A stretch of 64,000 nt of DNA. It comes from Dinoroseobacter sp013215265 (lineage in GTDB: Bacteria > Pseudomonadota > Alphaproteobacteria > Rhodobacterales > Rhodobacteraceae). Location of the stretch: assembly GCA_963691755.1 (NCBI GenBank), contig OY829366.1:2790001-2854000 (forward strand), in the 5' to 3' direction. The number at the start of each line of letters is the position of its first letter. Position 1 is the first letter of the stretch. The position numbers and the translations under genes were made by a program. A model generated the notes under the pieces. It worked only from the letters and a program-made list of their open reading frames with translations, did no database searches and was not told the origin of the DNA. Shown piece after piece: positions 60,179 to 64,000 of the stretch.

Positions 60179-61327
60179 GTGCCAACCGTATCCGTCGATC
60201 CCTCAGGAGCGTTCTTGACGCTCAACCTGCCTTCACAATCCATTCGCTTTCACGCCATCTGGCTTCGTGACAACGCGCCAGATCCTGAGACACGGTCACA
60301 ACAAAATGGTCAGCGCTTGATTGCACTGCGCGATTTGCCCAAAGACACGCGCATAACAACCGCAGAAGCAACTCCAGACGGGTCAATCTCAGTAGACTTC
60401 TCCCCCGAAAACAAGCGCGTGAAGTTCAGCGTGAACTGGCTGCGTAACAACGCGTATGACACTCCAGCGCCGCGCAGCCCGGGATGGTTGAACAAAGACA
60501 TCCAGCCTTGGGATCAAACCCTGACGGACGATGTTCCGTCTGGAGATTTTGAAGATCTGCGGTCCACGCCGTCGATGCTGCGCGATTGGTTGGAACAGGT
60601 TGTACGCTTTGGATTTGCGAAGGTTCAAAACGCACCGATCAAGGAAGGTGGTCTTTTCGAACTGGTAGACCTCTTTGGGTTCGTCCGCGAAACCAACTAC
60701 GGGAGACATTTCGAGGTTCGGACCGAGGTAAACCCCACAAACCTTGCATTCACCGGACTTGGCTTACAGGCCCATACAGATAACCCCTACCGCGACCCGG
60801 TTCCCACTGTACAAGTTCTATACTGTCTCGAGAGCTCTGCTGCGGGGGGCGAGAACATGGTCGTCGACGGATTTGCCGCAGCGCTACGGCTAAAGGAGGA
60901 GGACCCGTCAGGGTTTGCTCTGCTATCAGAACATTGCGCCAGATTTGAGTATGCAGGTGAGGCTGGTGTTCACTTGGCATCCCGGCGCCCCATGATCGAG
61001 CTGGCCCCTGACGGGGAACTTCTTGGTATTCGCTTCAACAATCGATCCGCGGCAGCCATCACGGATGTAGCGTTTGAAAAGATGGAAGCCTATTATGCGG
61101 CCTATCGCAGGTTTGGCGAGATCATCGACGACCCGTCAATGGAGGTCACGTTCAGACTGGAGCCGGGTGAAGCCTTCATCGTGGACAATACCCGGGTTCT
61201 GCATGCGCGCAAAGGATACTCGGGAACCGGAAACCGTTGGCTTCAAGGCTGCTACGCAGACAAAGACGGCTTGCGATCAACCTACCACGCGCTTTTGGCT
61301 ACGACCCCTTTGGAGGCGTCAGAATGA
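60179..61327 (+). CDS. tmpA: 2-(trimethylamino)ethylphosphonate dioxygenase TmpA
   Basis: 382-aa Fe(II)/2-oxoglutarate oxygenase of the gamma-butyrobetaine-hydroxylase type: N-terminal DUF971-like domain (RFHAIWLRDNAPDPETRSQ), then TauD fold with LQAHTDNPYRDP (His and Asp ligands), VLHARKGY (second His) and Arg in GNRWLQGCYAD. Being coupled by ATGA to an HD-type diiron oxygenase identifies it as TmpA, hydroxylating trimethylaminoethylphosphonate at C1, rather than a carnitine enzyme. GTG 60179 is preferred (GAGAGG eight bases before); TTG 60173 is too close. Confidence 0.85.
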   Translation: MPTVSVDPSGAFLTLNLPSQSIRFHAIWLRDNAPDPETRSQQNGQRLIALRDLPKDTRITTAEATPDGSISVDFSPENKRVKFSVNWLRNNAYDTPAPRSPGWLNKDIQPWDQTLTDDVPSGDFEDLRSTPSMLRDWLEQVVRFGFAKVQNAPIKEGGLFELVDLFGFVRETNYGRHFEVRTEVNPTNLAFTGLGLQAHTDNPYRDPVPTVQVLYCLESSAAGGENMVVDGFAAALRLKEEDPSGFALLSEHCARFEYAGEAGVHLASRRPMIELAPDGELLGIRFNNRSAAAITDVAFEKMEAYYAAYRRFGEIIDDPSMEVTFRLEPGEAFIVDNTRVLHARKGYSGTGNRWLQGCYADKDGLRSTYHALLATTPLEASE

Positions 61328-61917
61328 AACCCGAACTTCAAGCTCTGACATCGGAGAACATCGTAGATTTTCTTGGGTCGATATTCGATCGACGCGGCGG
61401 CGAAGAGTATCTTGGGGAACCGGTAACAATGGGGGAGCACATGCTCCAAGGGGCGACGCTGGCCGAACAAAATGGTCAATCCGAAGAAATCATCGTGGGG
61501 GCGCTGCTTCACGATATCGGCCATTTCACGAGCGAATTTGGGACCTTTACCATGAATGATACCGAGGATCGCCACCATGAAGATGCAGGCGCAGATGTTC
61601 TTGAACGCTTTTTCCCAACCATCGTTACCGACTGCTGCCGTCATCATGTGGCAGCAAAGCGCTATCTTTGTGCAACCAGACCTGAGTATTTCAGGCGCCT
61701 ATCGGAAGCATCGGTTCATTCATTAAATCTTCAAGGCGGGCCCATGACCTCTGAGGAAGCGAAAGACTTCGAGCAAAATCCGAACTTGGATGCCATCATC
61801 GCTGTGCGGTATCTGGATGATGCAGGAAAGAAAGCCGGCATGAACACACCCGATTTCTGGCATTTTGCGCCAATGGTGCAACGGCTGGTGGACAGGCAAA
61901 AAAGCCAATCGGCGTGA
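61324..61917 (+). CDS. tmpB: HD-type mixed-valence diiron oxygenase TmpB
   Basis: 197-aa PhnZ-family protein. The N-terminal YLGEPVTMGEHMLQGA has the Tyr-x-x-Glu gate and first His, followed by LLHDIGHF (HD pair), RHHEDAG, and CCRHHVAAKRYLC. It oxidatively cleaves the hydroxylated phosphonate made by TmpA, giving glycine betaine and phosphate. Commonly mis-annotated as an HD phosphohydrolase. Overlaps tmpA by ATGA. No phosphonate transporter lies next to it. Confidence 0.85.
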   Translation: MKPELQALTSENIVDFLGSIFDRRGGEEYLGEPVTMGEHMLQGATLAEQNGQSEEIIVGALLHDIGHFTSEFGTFTMNDTEDRHHEDAGADVLERFFPTIVTDCCRHHVAAKRYLCATRPEYFRRLSEASVHSLNLQGGPMTSEEAKDFEQNPNLDAIIAVRYLDDAGKKAGMNTPDFWHFAPMVQRLVDRQKSQSA

Positions 61918-61979
61918 TTGCAGTTCAGTTCCGTGAGTGAACTAAATTTCAAACAACCGCTACGACCTCAGCAGCATCA

Positions 61980-63101
61980 TCAACGGCTCAGGGATCTCGC
62001 GAGCGCGAATGTCAATATTAGAGCCGGGTATAACGCAGCTAACCCCATCCGAATGTCGGTGGCCTCAGCAACGAACCCAATGAAAGGAGGCCCCAAAAGG
62101 AAGCCGCATAGTGAGATCTGCGTAAGAATTGCGACATTTCCAGCACTGGATTTACCAGGCAGCACCCCCGCAGCGCTGACCGCAAGCGGGAAGCCTATTG
62201 AAATACCCAGCCCCAACATTGCGACGCCGAGATATGTCGCCCAGATCACAGGGCTGAAGAGAGCAATCGTCAATCCGACTATCGCGATCCCCGCAAGATA
62301 CCTGGCCAATACTGAGACTTCCAAGCGAGCTTTCAATGTATCCCCTGAGAAACGGCCAATCGCAATAAATAGGGCAAATATCGTATAGCTCGCCCCTGCC
62401 ATGCCAGGCGATACGACGTGGATGTTCGTCATAAAGACCGCAAGCCAGTCGGCCATGGCGCCTTCAGTTGTCGCAACGCCAAATCCAAAAAGTGAGATAC
62501 TGATCAAGGCCTTTGAGGGCCACTTGCCGTTTTTTTCCGACGCCCCAGTCGCAGGCACCGCGTAGTCACTGATCAAACGCGCAATGCTGAGCATCGGAAA
62601 GATGCAGACCACTGCCATCAAAAGCAACGAATATCCGGGGGGCACCTGAAACTCGGCCATGACGGATCCAAGCGCGGACCCTATCAACACGCCCACGGAC
62701 CAATATCCGTGGCACCCGTTCATGATCAGCCTGTCACTGCGCGCTTCAACCTCTGTTGCCGTCACATTCAGGCCAAGTTGCGCGATGGCCATCGCAACCC
62801 CTGCGAAAACCAACGACAGAAAAAGTGCAAACCATGAGGTCGCAAACGCTGGCAATGGCATCGTCAGAAGATAGGCGCCCAATCCAAGCGTCAGCAGACC
62901 CCTCGTTCCCAGAGCCTCTGCGATTTTGCTGCCAAAGGACAGGGCAGCCAGTAAACCGAGAGGCATCCCGATCAGCGCAACAGCCAACGCCCCTTCCCCA
63001 AGACCAATTGTTTCTTGCACCTGTGGAATGCGGGGAAACCATGCCCCCAAAACGAGAGGCTGCATCAGAAAAATAAGTCGTATAGCTCTGATATCGCTCA
63101 T
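61980..63101 (-). CDS. MFS transporter (YbjJ-like)
   Basis: 373-aa membrane protein with about 12 helices. It begins IRLIFLMQPLVLGAWFPRIPQVQETIGLGEGALAVALIGMP, typical of the YbjJ/FucP-like MFS branch, with WSVGVLIGSALGSVMA and the central GVATTEGAMADWLAVFM. Substrate unknown. It follows cutC by two bases, so they are one transcript. The N-terminus is short, so the start might be slightly further upstream. Confidence 0.85.
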   Translation of the reverse strand: MSDIRAIRLIFLMQPLVLGAWFPRIPQVQETIGLGEGALAVALIGMPLGLLAALSFGSKIAEALGTRGLLTLGLGAYLLTMPLPAFATSWFALFLSLVFAGVAMAIAQLGLNVTATEVEARSDRLIMNGCHGYWSVGVLIGSALGSVMAEFQVPPGYSLLLMAVVCIFPMLSIARLISDYAVPATGASEKNGKWPSKALISISLFGFGVATTEGAMADWLAVFMTNIHVVSPGMAGASYTIFALFIAIGRFSGDTLKARLEVSVLARYLAGIAIVGLTIALFSPVIWATYLGVAMLGLGISIGFPLAVSAAGVLPGKSSAGNVAILTQISLCGFLLGPPFIGFVAEATDIRMGLAALYPALILTFALARSLSR

Positions 63102-63103
63102 TT

Positions 63104-63847
63104 TTATCGATCAGAAGGCAACTTCGCGCGCAGAAGTGCGGCAAGTGATGTGGCCTCAGCAAGATCAAACTTCCGCTCACTCTGGCCAAATCCAAACCCT
63201 TGCCTTGGATTAATGACGGGCGTTTCAACAGAACACGACGCATGGAATGACGTAAGACCTGTGTGCGCCAAAAGGTCAGGCAAGTTTGCGCCGTTGATAC
63301 CACCACCCGCCATGATTTCGATCTTGTTATCTGCTGCCTCGTGAAGCCGCCGCAGCCCATCGATCCCCTCCACAGCGGTTGGTTTTCCGCCAGATGTAAG
63401 AATTCGGGTGAAGCCGAGATCTACCACTTCTGAAACCGCGGTTATCGGGTCGTCGACCACATCGATGACGCGGTGTAGTGTCATATCAAGGCCGTCTGCC
63501 GCTTTAACCATGTGCTCCAAAGCCCTGAGATCCAGTTTCCCGGCGCGTTCAGCCCCAATAACGACACCCTTGAGACCAAGCTGGCGGGCCAAACCAATAT
63601 TCGTGGAGGCAGTCGCCAGCTCCTCGTTATTCATGCAAAAATCACCAGCGCAGGCCCGGATCAGAACATGTGTTTCGACACCGCATTCAGCCGCAGACAC
63701 CATTAATCCGTAGTCTGGTGTAAGCCCGCCAAGTTCCAGACCGGTGCAAAGCTCGATACGGTCAGCAATGGAAGCTGCTGCAAAAATCGTTTTCGGTGAA
63801 TCAACGCATATTTCGAGCGTGTAACAGCTATTCAGCGGCATTTTCAT
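63104..63847 (-). CDS. cutC: CutC-family protein
   Basis: 247-aa TIM barrel: TLEICVDSPKTIFAAASI-type start, RIELCTGLELGGLTPDYGLM, VLIRACAGDFCMNNEEL, GVVIGAER, TLHRVIDVV and LTSGG, GGGINGANL. The family was named for copper homeostasis, but direct evidence for that is limited. ATG 63847 or the ATG at 63841 may be the start; both overlap the end of the upstream gene. Confidence 0.88.
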   Translation of the reverse strand: MKMPLNSCYTLEICVDSPKTIFAAASIADRIELCTGLELGGLTPDYGLMVSAAECGVETHVLIRACAGDFCMNNEELATASTNIGLARQLGLKGVVIGAERAGKLDLRALEHMVKAADGLDMTLHRVIDVVDDPITAVSEVVDLGFTRILTSGGKPTAVEGIDGLRRLHEAADNKIEIMAGGGINGANLPDLLAHTGLTSFHASCSVETPVINPRQGFGFGQSERKFDLAEATSLAALLRAKLPSDR

Positions 63848-64000
63848 TCATGGCCGACCCGGTTACGTCGGCAAGTAGGCCTATCTGGGAAAGATCTTTA
63901 GAAACCACCAGGAGGTCCTGGGTCTTGCGCCCAACCAATTCTGTCAGACCAGCGTCCCCAACGACCGACGCAGGTACAGTGACCGCCATACGCAGGGCGC
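63828..64000 (-). CDS. Unidentified gene, C-terminal part only
   Basis: An open minus-strand frame enters from the right edge and ends at TAG 63828-63830 inside the 5' end of cutC. The visible 56 or so residues include AVTVPASVVGDAGLTELVG, RKTQDLLVVSKDLSQIGLLA and end NENAAE. I do not recognise the family from this piece. The overlap with cutC suggests they share a transcript. Confidence 0.55.
   Translation of the reverse strand, partial: ALRMAVTVPASVVGDAGLTELVGRKTQDLLVVSKDLSQIGLLADVTGSAMNENAAE

Noticed and set aside
60179..61327. Gamma-butyrobetaine hydroxylase of carnitine metabolism
   Set aside because: The fold fits, but coupling to a PhnZ-like diiron oxygenase is the specific signature of TmpAB.

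Overview
The window looks like the chromosome of a marine alphaproteobacterium of the Roseobacter group (Rhodobacteraceae). The grounds are the gene content: aerobic cobalamin synthesis, dihydroxypropanesulfonate/sulfolactate catabolism, DMSP demethylation, choline sulfate and glycine betaine use, and a TmpAB-type phosphonate pathway. GC is moderately high, genes are tightly packed, and ATGA stop/start overlaps are frequent. I see no rRNA, tRNA, CRISPR array, insertion sequence or prophage. Both ends of the window cut a gene.

Layout. 0-5.4 kb: aerobic cobalamin genes, with cobK (partial) divergent from cobL-cobE-cobM-cobB-cobA-cobF. 5.4-9.1 kb: cobalt-type nitrile hydratase (alpha, beta, activator), then kynureninase and a kynurenine-formamidase-like hydrolase. 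9.1-12.7 kb: a dimethylglycine/sarcosine-dehydrogenase-like flavoprotein divergent from a 2-oxoglutarate/Fe(II) oxygenase. 12.7-26.0 kb: an organosulfonate island. hpsN-hpsP-hpsO-suyA-suyB-comC take DHPS to sulfolactate and then to pyruvate plus sulfite. A LacI regulator faces it across a tandem operator. Next to it are a TctCBA tripartite transporter and a TctD/TctE two-component system with an orphan binding protein. 26.0-31.8 kb: DMSP demethylation genes dmdA, dmdB and a dmdD-like hydratase around a GntR regulator, with an uncharacterised DUF1326/DUF2182 pair in the same arrangement. 32-38.6 kb: an MttB-family methyltransferase, a ProVWX glycine-betaine ABC importer and choline sulfatase. 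38.6-41 kb: a Dabb-domain protein, a leftover C-terminal piece of a sugar ABC ATPase, and an SDR/FAH-hydrolase pair. 41.2-60.0 kb: a large catabolic locus (detailed below). 60.2-61.9 kb: tmpA-tmpB. 61.9-64 kb: MFS transporter, cutC and a partial unknown gene.

How the genes fit together. Much of the window feeds on small osmolytes of phytoplankton. DHPS, DMSP, choline sulfate, glycine betaine and trimethylaminoethylphosphonate all have recognisable entry enzymes here, and several converge on glycine betaine and its demethylation. The least explained part is 42.8-60.0 kb. An eight-gene minus-strand operon (tautomerase-SnoaL fusion, HyuB, HyuA, isochorismatase-type amidase, isocitrate-lyase-type C-C lyase, flavoprotein reductase, acyl-CoA dehydrogenase, CoA-transferase) is divergent from a HutC-type GntR regulator, a LeuCD-type hydratase and a TRAP importer. 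A second GntR regulator and an AbrB-type membrane protein follow. The enzyme classes fit stepwise breakdown of a cyclic imide or amide into an unsaturated dicarboxylate, then a malate-type acid, then a 2-oxoacid. I know of no described pathway with this gene set, so it is the main candidate for an undescribed system. The substrate is inferred, not shown.
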